Shown piece after piece: positions 9,938-18,476 of a stretch of 64,000 bases of DNA. This stretch comes from Trichomonas vaginalis G3 (lineage: Eukaryota; Parabasalia; Trichomonadida; Trichomonadidae). Made by a program: the position numbers and the translations under genes. Location of the stretch: NCBI RefSeq assembly GCF_026262505.1, contig NC_067206.1, positions 24,567,896 to 24,631,895 on the forward strand, given 5' to 3'. The notes under the pieces are model-generated. The model was not told where the DNA came from and did no database searches. It saw nothing but the letters and a program-made list of their open reading frames with translations. Numbering within the stretch: the first letter of the stretch is position 1; each line of letters begins with the position of its first letter.

Positions 9938-9941
9938 GTAA

Positions 9942-10748
9942 ATGGCAGAAGACATAGTGGTTTATACTATTACGACTAAAAACCCTGAGTCATATAATTC
10001 TATAACAACAAACTTACAAAGTCCTCAAGGACGATATTGTAAACTGACCTTAAACACGATGACGACTAAAGCCTGTTTTGCTCTTTTGACACCAGAAGAC
10101 TTTGTTGTTGTGAATGGTAAAAAATACTCCTTTGAAGATACTTACTCAGATATACCACCAACAGGTTTTGTTGACTTATTTAATACTTTAAGGACGGATG
10201 TAACATGTGCTGCAACTAGAGCAGGTTTCATTATGTTTGGATGTCCGACTGAGTTTACTATAAACGATATGAGCTATAATACAAAACTTATATCTGGTTT
10301 TTACTACCAACAGTTTCCTATAACAGGAAAAGGTGTCATACAAGGTTTGTCTGTTCCATTGACTTTAAGTACACCTATTTTATATATTGTTTCAAACTTA
10401 GGTTCAAAGTGCTATTCGAATGTCGACAGAAACTACTATGACCAAAAGATACTCATGCGTATAAACAACACTTTCTCTGCTGGTTTGCCTATTGTTCATT
10501 CGAATGCAGAGTTTTCAGCTTTAGTGAACTCAAACACTTTGGCAAACATAAACTTAACCTTAGTTGACGCAAACTTTGTTCCTGTAAAACTTTTATGTCC
10601 TATGTATTTGTCAATGACGGCAGAAAGTTTCGAATTGGAAGATGCAACTGGTGAAAGTATTGTACTACAAGAACAACTTCAACAACAAATAGCTCAAGAA
10701 CAACAAATGCAACAAATGGAACAAATGCAACAACAAAGTCAAGAATAA
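9942..10748 (+). CDS. Probable minor capsid (penton-like) protein
   Basis: The intact 268-residue protein is beta-rich with few charged helices up to residue 235. The segment PVKLLCPMYLSMTAESFE near its end resembles the closing strands of single jelly-roll penton proteins of Polintons. A Gln/Met-rich tail follows (QEQLQQQIAQEQQMQQ). It is placed just after the probable major capsid gene, as in other Mavericks. The fold is inferred. Only 4 bp separate it from the previous stop. Copy B carries two compensating frameshifts in this gene. Confidence 0.6.
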   Translation: MAEDIVVYTITTKNPESYNSITTNLQSPQGRYCKLTLNTMTTKACFALLTPEDFVVVNGKKYSFEDTYSDIPPTGFVDLFNTLRTDVTCAATRAGFIMFGCPTEFTINDMSYNTKLISGFYYQQFPITGKGVIQGLSVPLTLSTPILYIVSNLGSKCYSNVDRNYYDQKILMRINNTFSAGLPIVHSNAEFSALVNSNTLANINLTLVDANFVPVKLLCPMYLSMTAESFELEDATGESIVLQEQLQQQIAQEQQMQQMEQMQQQSQE

Positions 10749-10766
10749 AAAAAATATTTTTTTTAT
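10747..10766 (+). promoter_or_regulatory. A-run/TATT/T-run box before helicase gene
   Basis: A7-8 TATT T7 lies directly after one stop and about 12 nt before the next ATG. The same box occurs before the genes starting at 12047, 17223 (minus), 18099 (minus) and 21876 (minus) and at the matching places in copy B. It may be a core promoter element, a 3'-end signal of the upstream gene, or both. Confidence 0.4.
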
Positions 10767-10776
10767 TTTTATAAAA

Positions 10777-12010
10777 ATGTACAGAATAGATGTTTCAGAT
10801 TTTTATGACTTCCAAGCCTTCAGAAATATGTGTCCATTTAGAGACTATAACAAAGCAGTCAAGAATTTGAAACGTTTAGTCATTTATGTCGACTCTGCCC
10901 CAGAATGTTATGTTATGAAAGAATGGGATGTAGTCTTTAACAAACCAAGAGCAACAATAGTTTCAGAACAAGAATGTAGACAGAAACTTAAGAAAATAAA
11001 AGTCGTACAAGTTGGCATGAAGATGTTAGATGCTTGGGATATCTTATTGTCAAAACTTGAAGATTTTTCAGTTCGTGGTATAAAGTTCTATACACCATCT
11101 CCAAACTTCTATTCTATCTTCACTGGATATAAATACGAACAAGTAGAATGGAAAGAAAATGTTATAGAAGCTTGGTTAGACCATGTCAAAGAAATTATAT
11201 GCAATGGAAACGAAAGAGTCTATGAGTATATCTTATGTTGGTTTGCAAACATCTTACAACATCCAAGTGCTAAAAATGAAACTGCTCTCATTATAATTGG
11301 AAAACAAGGAACTGGTAAAACACATTCTTTACAGATATCTTATGCAAACTGTTAGAAGGTTATTCGAACCCTAATATGACAAACTTAGAAAACATCTGCG
11401 GTAAATTTAACTCTTCAATAGAGAATATGAAACTTATAGTATGTAACGAACTTCAAAGTATAGATACAACAAAGTTTTGAACTCAGATGCTTTGAAGAGT
11501 CTTATAACAGACAAAGTTGGAGTTGTTGAAAGAAAGTATAAAGACCAAAGAGTTTGTGAAAATGTTGCAAATTTCATTATGGTTTCAAACAATGCTGTTC
11601 CGATGAAGTTAGAAAGTTCTGACAGAAGATATGTAGTTGTCAGAACGTCAGATTCTCATATGCAAGATACAGAATATTTTGACGCTTTGTCAGAAACTTT
11701 GACATCTGACTTTTACAACCACTTGTTCTCATATTTCATGACATTAGATATTTCTAAGTTCAATCCAAGACAAATTCCACATACCGAAGAGAGACAAACA
11801 TTGTTAGAAGCAAACAAGAGTGTATATGAACTGTTCATAGATGAAACTGACTTTGAGTGTTTAGATGAAAGGTCATTGTACGATTCGTATAAACAATATT
11901 GTCAAGAATATGGTTATATGACAGCGTCTAAACGAACATTCTTGGCAAATGTCAAAAGTCTTTTAGACGTACAGAATGGTGTATATACAAAGAAAAATTT
12001 TTCTGAGTAA
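10777..12010 (+). pseudogene. Superfamily 3 helicase gene, frameshifted (copy A)
   Basis: The protein spans about 410 codons. A Walker A motif (GKQGTGK) ends the first open part (10777-11355). The later part (11477-12010) has an NELQS-like Walker B region just before it and FIMVSNN, typical of motif C, followed by an arginine-rich SDRRYVV segment. This pattern matches virus D5/NrS-1-type replicative helicases (SF3 AAA+). Compared with copy B there are single-base losses near 11322 and 11474, so this copy cannot make the full protein. It would unwind DNA for the element's polymerase. Confidence 0.8.
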
Positions 12011-12015
12011 ATTTT

Positions 12016-12033
12016 AAAAAAAATATTTTTTTA
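12016..12033 (+). promoter_or_regulatory. A-run/TATT/T-run box before the 12047 gene
   Basis: The same A8TATTT... box as at 10747, 14 nt before the next start codon. It is followed by TCCGATAGAAAAG, which is identical before the copy B gene at 52974. Confidence 0.4.
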
Positions 12034-12046
12034 TCCGATAGAAAAG

Positions 12047-12466
12047 ATGACGAAATTCATCTCAGTAAACAAGTACATGTCAGGACTTAAAGAAGAACTA
12101 GACCCATTCACATATTTGAATGTTTACTTCTACCATTTTGAAAAGTCTTCATTCAGCAAAGTTTGGAACATCGAACCAGTTAAGTTTGCTATTGTGACTA
12201 AAAATGGTGCGAAATTTGAAGACTTAGACATAGAAGGTTTGTTAACAGTCAAAGAAAGTTTTGACAGAAGGTTTTCAAACCTTAAAGAAGGCAAAGCATA
12301 CAAACTTGTTATACCTTATGAACCAAAGAAAGCAGACGACTATGAATATTATGAGTCTAAGATAGTTGAAGTTCAAGGTAAATTGGGTAAAAAGATTTTA
12401 GAGTCTAAGCCGGTGTTTGCTCCTAAAGAGGAAGAGAACATTGACATTGACCCAGAAATGATCTAA
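12047..12466 (+). CDS. 139-aa Maverick protein, function unknown
   Basis: The intact ORF starts MTKFISVNKYMSGLKEE. The body alternates hydrophobic strands with charged turns, and the C-terminus is acidic (EEENIDIDPEM). Its size and place next to the helicase would fit a small single-stranded-DNA-binding protein, but I see no diagnostic motif, so this is only a guess. It converges with the next gene, with 16 bp between stops. In copy B it is frameshifted. Confidence 0.6.
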   Translation: MTKFISVNKYMSGLKEELDPFTYLNVYFYHFEKSSFSKVWNIEPVKFAIVTKNGAKFEDLDIEGLLTVKESFDRRFSNLKEGKAYKLVIPYEPKKADDYEYYESKIVEVQGKLGKKILESKPVFAPKEEENIDIDPEMI

Positions 12467-12482
12467 AAATAAAATTTTATTT

Positions 12483-12929
12483 TTACATGTCAAATTTCTT
12501 CTTCTCTGGCTCTGGTTCTTTCTTCTCTTCTTCTACTTTCTTTTCTTTCTTTTCTCTCTTCTTCTTTTCTGGTGGAGTTATGTCAAACTTCTCAGAACCA
12601 TATTTTTGTAAAAGTGCTTTGTCATTTAATAGCTCTTCTATTCTGTTTTCTATTTCATTTTCAAGAACAGCGCATGTGTCTTCTTTGCATTCTAAGAAGT
12701 TTTGTTGGACTTCATCTCTCCAAGAGGCGTCATCTCTGTCAACAAGTCTGTCATTGACAAATTTTAAGACTGCTCTGCTTAATGTTTTATGGTTCTTGTC
12801 ATATTCCCAGAAACAGAACTTTAGAACAAATTCCCCTTTCTTGTTTACACTATGTAAGATTTTATGGTCTACAGATGTTTTGCTGTCGAAAAGTTTATCT
12901 CGAATATAGATAGCGAAATCACTAGACAT
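12483..12929 (-). CDS. 148-aa protein with charged Lys/Glu tail
   Basis: Residues 1-105 are globular (MSSDFAIYIRDKLFDSK start) and residues 108-148 are almost all Lys, Glu and Pro (KKKREKKEKKVEEEKKEPEPEKKK). The start faces the ATPase gene across a 36-bp divergent spacer. It is conserved in copy B (53858-53407), where frameshifts break it. The function is not recognised. Confidence 0.6.
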   Translation of the reverse strand: MSSDFAIYIRDKLFDSKTSVDHKILHSVNKKGEFVLKFCFWEYDKNHKTLSRAVLKFVNDRLVDRDDASWRDEVQQNFLECKEDTCAVLENEIENRIEELLNDKALLQKYGSEKFDITPPEKKKREKKEKKVEEEKKEPEPEKKKFDM

Positions 12930-12965
12930 TTTCTAAAAGATAAAAATTTTAATTTTTCTAAAAAT
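12930..12965. promoter_or_regulatory. 36-bp divergent promoter spacer with repeated TTCTAAAA
   Basis: TTCTAAAA occurs twice, followed by an A+T dyad (AAAAATTTTAATTTTT) between the divergent starts at 12929 and 12966. It is nearly unchanged in copy B (53859-53894). Confidence 0.45.
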
Positions 12966-13841
12966 ATGTTAGAAAAAAAGTTTGCTGACATTGACAAGAA
13001 ATTTGAGAATGTTTTAAATAAGAACAAGAGGAAGTTGGAAAATGCTCAGATAAAGCCTATACATGACAAGTTCTTATTTGCTCAGAATGGTATAACAGGT
13101 CTAATTGCACCACCTGGGTCGGGTAAGACTTTCACTTATCTTAAAATGGCTGCACAACAACAAGAACTAGATGAGAAGAACCCATTCTATGAGTTAGTAG
13201 TCATTTGTAGTACTTCGGGTCAATTTGACCAAACCGTCAATTCGTTCAAAGATATTATAAAGAAGTCTAAGTTAGTATGTATAAAAGACTCTGAGTTGTT
13301 AGATTGGATAAAGAAGTACCAAAGAAGAGTTTTGAAGTACAATGCTATAAATGAGTATGTCAATTCGAAGTTTAAAGACCCAAATGAGGAAATGCAGAGA
13401 ATATTAGAGAAGAAACACTTCAGAAACAAACAGAAAGAGATAGAATACATTTCGAAGAAATTGCAATCTTACGATTGGAAGACTTACCCTCACAGATGTC
13501 TTCTTATCTTAGATGACTTTGCTTCTCATCCTTTGTTAAAGAACAGAGAACAAGACATGTGTCGAATTCTTAAGAAGCTCAGACACTTTAACATTTCAGT
13601 TGTCATTTGTGTACAGACAGCCAAGAGTTTAAGTAAGGATGTAAAGAGAATACTTACTGATATTATACTTTTCCCCGGATTGTCCGAAGACGATTTCATG
13701 GAACTTATGAAAGAGTCCATGGCAGGTAAGTTTGACAGACATGAACTATGGGAGAAGTACAAAGTCATACAAGACCCTCATACTTCTTTCAGAATTCATA
13801 TCTACGCAAACAAAGTTCAAATTGTAAAAAGTCAAGCTTGA
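12966..13841 (+). CDS. Genome-packaging ATPase (FtsK/HerA, A32-like)
   Basis: I chose ATG 12966 (MLEKKFADIDKKFENV) because the longer ORF from 12864 is antisense to the 12929 gene. The 291-residue protein has Walker A (APPGSGKT, about residue 47), Walker B (CLLILDDFA, about residue 182), a following HFNISVVICVQTAKSLSK segment that fits the sensor region, and an IILFPGLSEDD element. This order is typical of the Polinton/poxvirus A32 packaging ATPases, which drive DNA into the capsid. It is intact here and broken at Walker A in copy B. Confidence 0.85.
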   Translation: MLEKKFADIDKKFENVLNKNKRKLENAQIKPIHDKFLFAQNGITGLIAPPGSGKTFTYLKMAAQQQELDEKNPFYELVVICSTSGQFDQTVNSFKDIIKKSKLVCIKDSELLDWIKKYQRRVLKYNAINEYVNSKFKDPNEEMQRILEKKHFRNKQKEIEYISKKLQSYDWKTYPHRCLLILDDFASHPLLKNREQDMCRILKKLRHFNISVVICVQTAKSLSKDVKRILTDIILFPGLSEDDFMELMKESMAGKFDRHELWEKYKVIQDPHTSFRIHIYANKVQIVKSQA

Positions 13842-13859
13842 AAAATGTAAGTGTTTAGT

Positions 13860-13938
13860 CTTAGTAAGTCTGTTGTGGTTCTGCAGCTTTCGGTTCTTCT
13901 GGCTTTGGAAGGCATTCAGGAAGAGGAACGTCAGTCAT
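13860..13938 (-). pseudogene. Remnant of the proline-rich gene seen in copy B
   Basis: ATG at 13938 opens about 25 codons starting MTDVPLPECLPKPEEPKAAE, which resembles the start of the copy B gene at 57378 (MSDVPPTEPISQPEEPKAPA), then stops. It faces a plus-strand remnant at 13994 across two 22-bp repeats, exactly the arrangement of the intact divergent pair in copy B. Confidence 0.5.
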
Positions 13939-13993
13939 CCGTTTGTGTCCTGTCGGAAGGAAGAGTTCTTCCTGTCGGAAGGAAGGACTCGGA
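13939..13993. repeat. 22-bp repeat pair between divergent gene remnants
   Basis: TGTCGGAAGGAAG occurs at 13951 and 13973, exactly 22 bp apart. The sequence differs from the 22-bp arrays at 18481-18790 and 57381-57772, but the period and the position between the same two divergent genes are the same. Confidence 0.6.
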
Positions 13994-14110
13994 ATGCCAG
14001 AAGGATTTGACAAGACAATTTACCTTATAGAGCTACCTGAGCCATCTGACTTTCACAAAAGACCAAAAATAAACGCTTTACATGTATTTTTCAGCAACTT
14101 CGTCAAATAA
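13994..14110 (+). pseudogene. Truncated remnant of the gene at copy B 57773
   Basis: A 38-residue ORF starts MPEGFDKTIYLIELPEPSDF. The TIYLIEL and LPEPSDF parts match in DNA the copy B gene at 57773 (AIYLIEI..., with ACCTGAGCCATCTGA shared). It runs into the end of the 14689-14078 gene, so most of the original gene was lost by deletion. Confidence 0.5.
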
Positions 14111-14689
14111 TTTTATAGCTTTATCTATCTCATCTACTTCAAACGTTTCTTTACCTTTCGTGGGAGCACCATACATTTTCTCAAACTTTTCAAGTAGTTC
14201 TGTTTCAGCAGCTCTCATATCATTTACAAACACAACCTTGACTCTATTGACTGTAGAGTCATATCTTTGAGTTATATTATATGTTCTTCCTATCTTATAT
14301 CTCTTTGTATTGAAGTCCTTCGGTTTCTGAACGATGTAAAGTAAGCCTTCACTGCAACGTTCCGTATCGAATGAACCATATGTTATGAAATTATATCCAA
14401 CAACTGGGTCTAACCATAACAAAACTATTGGTATAAGACTTTTGTCAATGAGATATGCTGTAGTTCCACAGAATCTTACCGATATCATAAACTCAGGATT
14501 TCTTGTCAAAATTTTCTGAGTTGAAGCAATTCCAACCCAATGCCATGTTTTCTTTCCAGATGGTGTTAGAATGTCTGACAAAGAATATTTGTTGTATTTC
14601 TTTGAGTATCTTACGTTTAAATCACCTATTCTAACCATTTTGGTGTCATTGTCTATCTTTTTAACTGTTTCAAACTCAATGTTTGTCAT
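14078..14689 (-). CDS. KilA-N-like / T5orf172 (GIY-YIG-type) DNA-binding protein
   Basis: The 203-residue protein has an N-terminal part resembling KilA-N (KYSLSDILTPSGKKTWHWVG and IPIVLLWLDPVVGYNF, residues 30-105) and a C-terminal part of T5orf172 type (GLLYIVQ...YKIGRT...RY, residues 115-200), a domain distantly related to GIY-YIG nucleases. Such fusions are common in large DNA viruses and phages and usually bind DNA. It is present only in copy A, in the variable zone. Its leader (TATGTAAGAACAGGAA) is shared with the KilA-N gene at 18099. Confidence 0.7.
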   Translation of the reverse strand: MTNIEFETVKKIDNDTKMVRIGDLNVRYSKKYNKYSLSDILTPSGKKTWHWVGIASTQKILTRNPEFMISVRFCGTTAYLIDKSLIPIVLLWLDPVVGYNFITYGSFDTERCSEGLLYIVQKPKDFNTKRYKIGRTYNITQRYDSTVNRVKVVFVNDMRAAETELLEKFEKMYGAPTKGKETFEVDEIDKAIKLFDEVAEKYM

Positions 14690-14762
14690 TTCCTGTTCTT
14701 ACATACAAAATAAAAAAATAAAAAAAAATAAAACTAACTTTTTTTTTCTATCTTGTATAAAA

Positions 14763-16112
14763 GATATGATTTCAGGGATTTTTTTACGAAGAGTAAAAGT
14801 TCACTTCGTCAAAAAAATACAGTTATATCATGAAATTTGGTCATTTTTTCACGATTTTCATGTGTTTTAGGCGAGTAAGATTTTTTACTTACTCGCATTT
14901 TTTCACGATTTTCATGAGTTTTTTTTACGATTTTCGAATGGAATCTCTTTCCTCGATTTTTCGAGGGAAGCAAGCATATGAGGAAATTCATGATTTTTGG
15001 TCATTTTTTCACGATTTCAGGGATTTTTTTTACGAAGTGTAAAAGTTCTCTTCGTCAAAAAAATACAGTTATATCATGAAATTTGGTCATTTTTTCACGA
15101 TTTCAGGGATTTTTTTTACGAAGTGTAAAAGTTCTCTTCGTCAAAAAAATACAGTTATATCATGAAATTTGGTCATTTTTTCACGATTTCAGGGATTTTT
15201 TTTACGAAGTGTAAAAGTTCTCTTCGTCAAAAAAATACAGTTATATCATGAAATTTGGTCATTTTTTCACGATTTCAGGGATTTTTTTTACGAAGTGTAA
15301 AAGTTCTCTTCGTCAAAAAAATACAGTTATATCATGAAATTTGGTCATTTTTTCACGATTTCAGGGATTTTTTTTACGAAGTGTAAAAGTTCTCTTCGTC
15401 AAAAAAATACAGTTATATCATGAAATTTGGTCATTTTTTCACGATTTTCATGTGTTTTAGGCGAGTAAGATTTTTTACTTACTCGCATTTTTTCACGATT
15501 TTCATGAGTTTTTTTTACGATTTTCGAATGGAATCTCTTTCCTCGATTTTTCGAGGGAAGCAAGCATATGAGGAAATTCATGATTTTTGGTCATTTTTTC
15601 ACGATTTCAGGGATTTTTTTTACGAAGTGTAAAAGTTCTCTTCGTCAAAAAAATACAGTTATATCATGAAATTTGGTCATTTTTTCACGATTTTCATAGA
15701 GTTTTTTTACGAAGTGTAAAAGTTCTCTTCGTCAAAAAAATACAGTTATATCATGAAATTTGGTCATTTTTTCACGATTTTCATAGAGTTTTTTTACGAA
15801 GTGTAAAAGTTCTCTTCGTCAAAAAAATACAGTTATATCATGAAATTTGGTCATTTTTTCACGATTTCAGGGATTTTTTTTACGAAGTGTAAAAGTTCTC
15901 TTCGTCAAAAAAATACAGTTATATCATGAAATTTGGTCATTTTTTCACGATTTTCATAGAGTTTTTTTACGAAGTGTAAAAGTTCTCTTCGTCAAAAAAA
16001 TACAGTTATATCATGAAATTTGGTCATTTTTTCACGATTTCAGGGATTTTTTTTACGAAGTGTAAAAGTTTTCTTCGTCAAAAAAATACAGTTATATCAT
16101 GAAATTTGGTCA
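14763..16112. repeat. Tandem array of about 88-bp units
   Basis: About 12 copies of a unit built from TTTTTCACGATTTCAGGG, a T-run, ACGAAGTGTAAAAGTTCTCTTCGT (a dyad, ACGAAG...CTTCGT) and ACAGTTATATCATGAAATTTGG. A segment of about 250 bp (14812-15060) with GCGAGTAAG...CTTACTCGC and CGAGGGAAGCAAGCATATG recurs almost unchanged at 15402-15650. No gene is present; the short ORFs are products of the repeat. It ends against the iterated module at 16120. Confidence 0.85.
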
Positions 16113-16300
16113 TTTTTTTCAGCAAAAATATATTTTAGGTGTCACCAGGTCACTCGGTCACTCGGTCACTCGGTTAAATGAACTTCTCTGAAAAAGTGTG
16201 ACAACATGACATTTTGACAACAACACAGGAAATAGACTTCTTCGTAAATGTTTTGTCAAAACCTCATCGTCAATGAGCGTAAATCAGACAAAAATATATT
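16113..16300 (+). repeat. Iterated module 1: A+T core plus GGTCACTC repeats
   Basis: AAAAATATATTTTAGGTGTCACC is followed by three GGTCACTC units and, further on, TGTGACAACATGACATTTTGAC. It is the inverted partner of 17284-17380 and 18140-18335, so the 302-aa gene lies between inverted copies. Confidence 0.75.
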
Positions 16301-16314
16301 TCTACCATAAAGTT

Positions 16315-17223
16315 TCACAAGCGTTTTACATGGTAAACATTGTGAATTCGTGAAATCCTAAACAGTTTTGTAGCTTCTATTTCTTCTGTCAGTATGTCAA
16401 AAGTTTTCACAATGCCGAATGTTTCTTTATATTTCTTCTTGACGTCAGATAGAAGGAAATCGTCAGCAGTTGGATAGTTTTTGTTTAGAAATGTCAACAT
16501 GTCCATTTTATCTTCTGCTGGTTTCTCTACTTCTTTCTTTAAGTCAGCATAGTCGTTTCGCATACGTTCTATCTCTTTGACGGAGTAGTTATATTTCCTC
16601 ATTGCTGCTTTACATTTAGAACATTGTGGGTTCATTTTTGCATTGTACATTGAAACCTTACCTGCTAAAACAACTAAGGCGTAAATGGTTTTCTTTAACT
16701 CAAAGGCTGCTGGTTTTATCTGTTCATTCCATACCTTACCTCTTCTATCTTTATCTCTTATCTGCCATACACATTTTGCAACTAACGAAACAAAGTTGTC
16801 GTAGGTCTTAAATTCTTCAGATTTATATATGTCAATGAAATATACCATATCGCAGTCTTTGTCCATGACTTTGTGGTTGCAATGAAATCCAAGAAACTCA
16901 TAGTTAACCTTACGTATGAACTTCTTAATTTCAACTGAGTCAGTTGCTTTGACTTCTATTTCATCGAATTCAGGAATAGTGAGCTTTTGTTGTTGTATTT
17001 CAGGAAGTTTAGGTAGATGTTCCACCAGGTCCTGCATTTCATAAAGATATTGTTCATTTGTTTCATCTTTTGCAGTGCAATCTAAATCTCCTTGGAGAAG
17101 TTCTTGCTTTATCTTCTGGATTTCTGTTTCGAAAGTATATGAAGAAGGAATGAAGCTTTTCATTTCTACTAACATTGAAGTTGGGTTCATGACTAACGAG
17201 TTTGGTGCTGTTGTTGCTAACAT
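16315..17223 (-). CDS. 302-aa Cys-containing Maverick protein, function unknown
   Basis: The intact 302-residue protein starts MLATTAPNSLVMNPTS. A Cys/His cluster (FHCNHKVMDKDC, about residue 115) and a CSKCK pair (about residue 203) could bind a metal. Residues 208-235 look like a short coiled coil. It is conserved in copy B, where it is frameshifted. In both copies it is flanked by inverted iterated repeats of different sequence, an architecture that suggests the protein and its repeats belong together, for example as a repeat-binding replication factor. That link is inference. The leader TTGTAAGAAC resembles those of the KilA-N genes. Confidence 0.7.
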   Translation of the reverse strand: MLATTAPNSLVMNPTSMLVEMKSFIPSSYTFETEIQKIKQELLQGDLDCTAKDETNEQYLYEMQDLVEHLPKLPEIQQQKLTIPEFDEIEVKATDSVEIKKFIRKVNYEFLGFHCNHKVMDKDCDMVYFIDIYKSEEFKTYDNFVSLVAKCVWQIRDKDRRGKVWNEQIKPAAFELKKTIYALVVLAGKVSMYNAKMNPQCSKCKAAMRKYNYSVKEIERMRNDYADLKKEVEKPAEDKMDMLTFLNKNYPTADDFLLSDVKKKYKETFGIVKTFDILTEEIEATKLFRISRIHNVYHVKRL

Positions 17224-17240
17224 GTTCTTACAATAAAAAT

Positions 17241-17257
17241 AAAAAATATTTTTTTTT
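17241..17257 (-). promoter_or_regulatory. A-run/TATT/T-run box upstream of 302-aa gene
   Basis: On the minus strand, A-run, TATT, T-run, then TATTTTTATTGTAAGAAC to the ATG at 17223. The same arrangement precedes the copy B gene (56040-56060). Confidence 0.4.
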
Positions 17258-17283
17258 AAAAAACTAAAATATATTTTTTATTT

Positions 17284-17385
17284 CCTGTGTTGTTGTCAAA
17301 ATGTCATGTTGTCACCATTTTCAAAAAGATGTTAGTTGACCGAGTGACCGAGTGACCTGGTGACACCTAAAATATATTTTTGGTC
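17284..17385 (-). repeat. Iterated module 2 (direct partner of module 3)
   Basis: CCTGTGTTGTTGTCAAAATG, then ACCGAGTG repeats, CCTGGTGACACC and the TAAAATATATTTTTG core. It is nearly identical to 18210-18335 but has one ACCGAGTG unit fewer, and is inverted relative to module 1. The KilA-N gene sits between modules 2 and 3. Confidence 0.75.
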
Positions 17386-17436
17386 ATGGGCTATGCCCCG
17401 CCGCTTTGCGTCTTTTTGCCGAAAAAAATAGTTCAT

Positions 17437-18099
17437 TTACTCACAATATTTTTGTACAAAACGACCCCAAACTTTTAACTTCTTTTCTGCAGCTTCTAAT
17501 GAAATTTTAGCGAGTTCATATTCTCTAAATTCTCTCTTTAAATCTTCTTGTTCCCATTGGTCTAGTTCGTATGGAGAGTCTCTATAACCATAACATATCT
17601 CACGTTCATGTTCTATTTGTTTTTCGCACATTTTTCTAACTTCTTGTTCGAACAAAGGTTTAGCATTCTCTACTGTATCTTCAAGTTCTTCTTCATCTAA
17701 TTTCTCATGAACTTTCTTGTCTATGGAGTCCAGAATTTTTCCAACTGCTATACAATATTTTGGAGAAGCCCACATTGCTATATAGTTTAGAAGTCTTGGG
17801 TCTACATACGTTCCTCTAACCTGTCTGATTTCATCAGGAATTCCTGCATGAATTTTGTATAAAAACCAACCGCCGGAATTCCGGCGGTTGCTATATTCTT
17901 CACAAAATGCCTTATAATACTCTTCCCAGGACTTATTTTCCAACAACTTTCTAAAGTCTTTCCTAAACTGCTGACACATCTTTGTTGCATTTATATAACC
18001 ATCCTTGTCTCTACGTAAGACTTCAATACCGTTGTAAGTGCCTTTTGTGAATGTTTCGCCATTAGATTTGTTCGTGAACGTTTTTGCTTCGACTGACAT
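17437..18099 (-). CDS. KilA-N domain protein
   Basis: I prefer the ATG at 18099 (MSVEAKTFTNKSNG) over 18117, because the leader TATGTAAGAACAGAAATG then aligns with that of the 14689 gene. The KilA-N domain covers residues 20-130: DKDGYINATKMCQQF, KSWEEY and GTYVDPRLLNYIAMWASPKY are its hallmark parts. The last 90 residues are charged and helical. KilA-N proteins of large DNA viruses bind DNA. The gene is absent from the seen part of copy B and lies between two near-identical direct repeats, so it looks like a cassette. It contains a 24-bp perfect G+C-rich palindrome (17867-17890). Confidence 0.85.
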   Translation of the reverse strand: MSVEAKTFTNKSNGETFTKGTYNGIEVLRRDKDGYINATKMCQQFRKDFRKLLENKSWEEYYKAFCEEYSNRRNSGGWFLYKIHAGIPDEIRQVRGTYVDPRLLNYIAMWASPKYCIAVGKILDSIDKKVHEKLDEEELEDTVENAKPLFEQEVRKMCEKQIEHEREICYGYRDSPYELDQWEQEDLKREFREYELAKISLEAAEKKLKVWGRFVQKYCE

Positions 18100-18120
18100 T
18101 TCTGTTCTTACATACAAAAT

Positions 18121-18136
18121 AAAAAAATATTTTTTT
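18121..18136 (-). promoter_or_regulatory. A-run/TATT/T-run box upstream of KilA-N gene
   Basis: The box lies about 22 nt from the preferred start codon, separated by TATTTTGTATGTAAGAACAG. This supports the start at 18099. Confidence 0.4.
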
Positions 18137-18139
18137 AAA

Positions 18140-18425
18140 AAAAACTAAAATATATTTTTGTCTGATTTACGCTCATTACGATGAAATCATGACAAAACAT
18201 ATACGAAGAAGTTTATTTCCTGTGTTGTTGTCAAAATGTCATGTTGTCACCATTTTCAAAAAGATGTTAGTTGACCGAGTGACCGAGTGACCGAGTGACC
18301 TGGTGACACCTAAAAACCATCTAACCTAAAATATATTTTTGCCGAATTCAGCAACAAAATTCAAGAATTTTGGTTGAAAGAATACGATGGAGCCAAAAGT
18401 GGCTCGACCTCTTCACCTAAAATAT
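18140..18425 (-). repeat. Iterated module 3 with three A+T cores
   Basis: TAAAATATATTTTT occurs near 18148, 18325 and 18416, with ACCGAGTG units and CCTGGTGACACC between the first two. The 18150-18335 part is the inverted counterpart of module 1 (16120-16300). A small dyad GAGCCAAAAGTGGCTC lies at about 18392. Confidence 0.75.
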
Positions 18426-18476
18426 ATTTTTTCTATCTTAAGGAAATTCATGAGTTTTGGTTGAAAGAATACAAAT

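Noticed and set aside
12864-12965. N-terminal extension of the packaging ATPase
   Set aside because: It overlaps the start of the opposite-strand gene at 12929 and the shared 36-bp spacer; ATG 12966 fits both.
14809-16065. Several 60-101 aa ORFs of Phe/His/Lys-rich repeated sequence
   Set aside because: They are translations of the 88-bp DNA repeat in both strands and change with repeat number.
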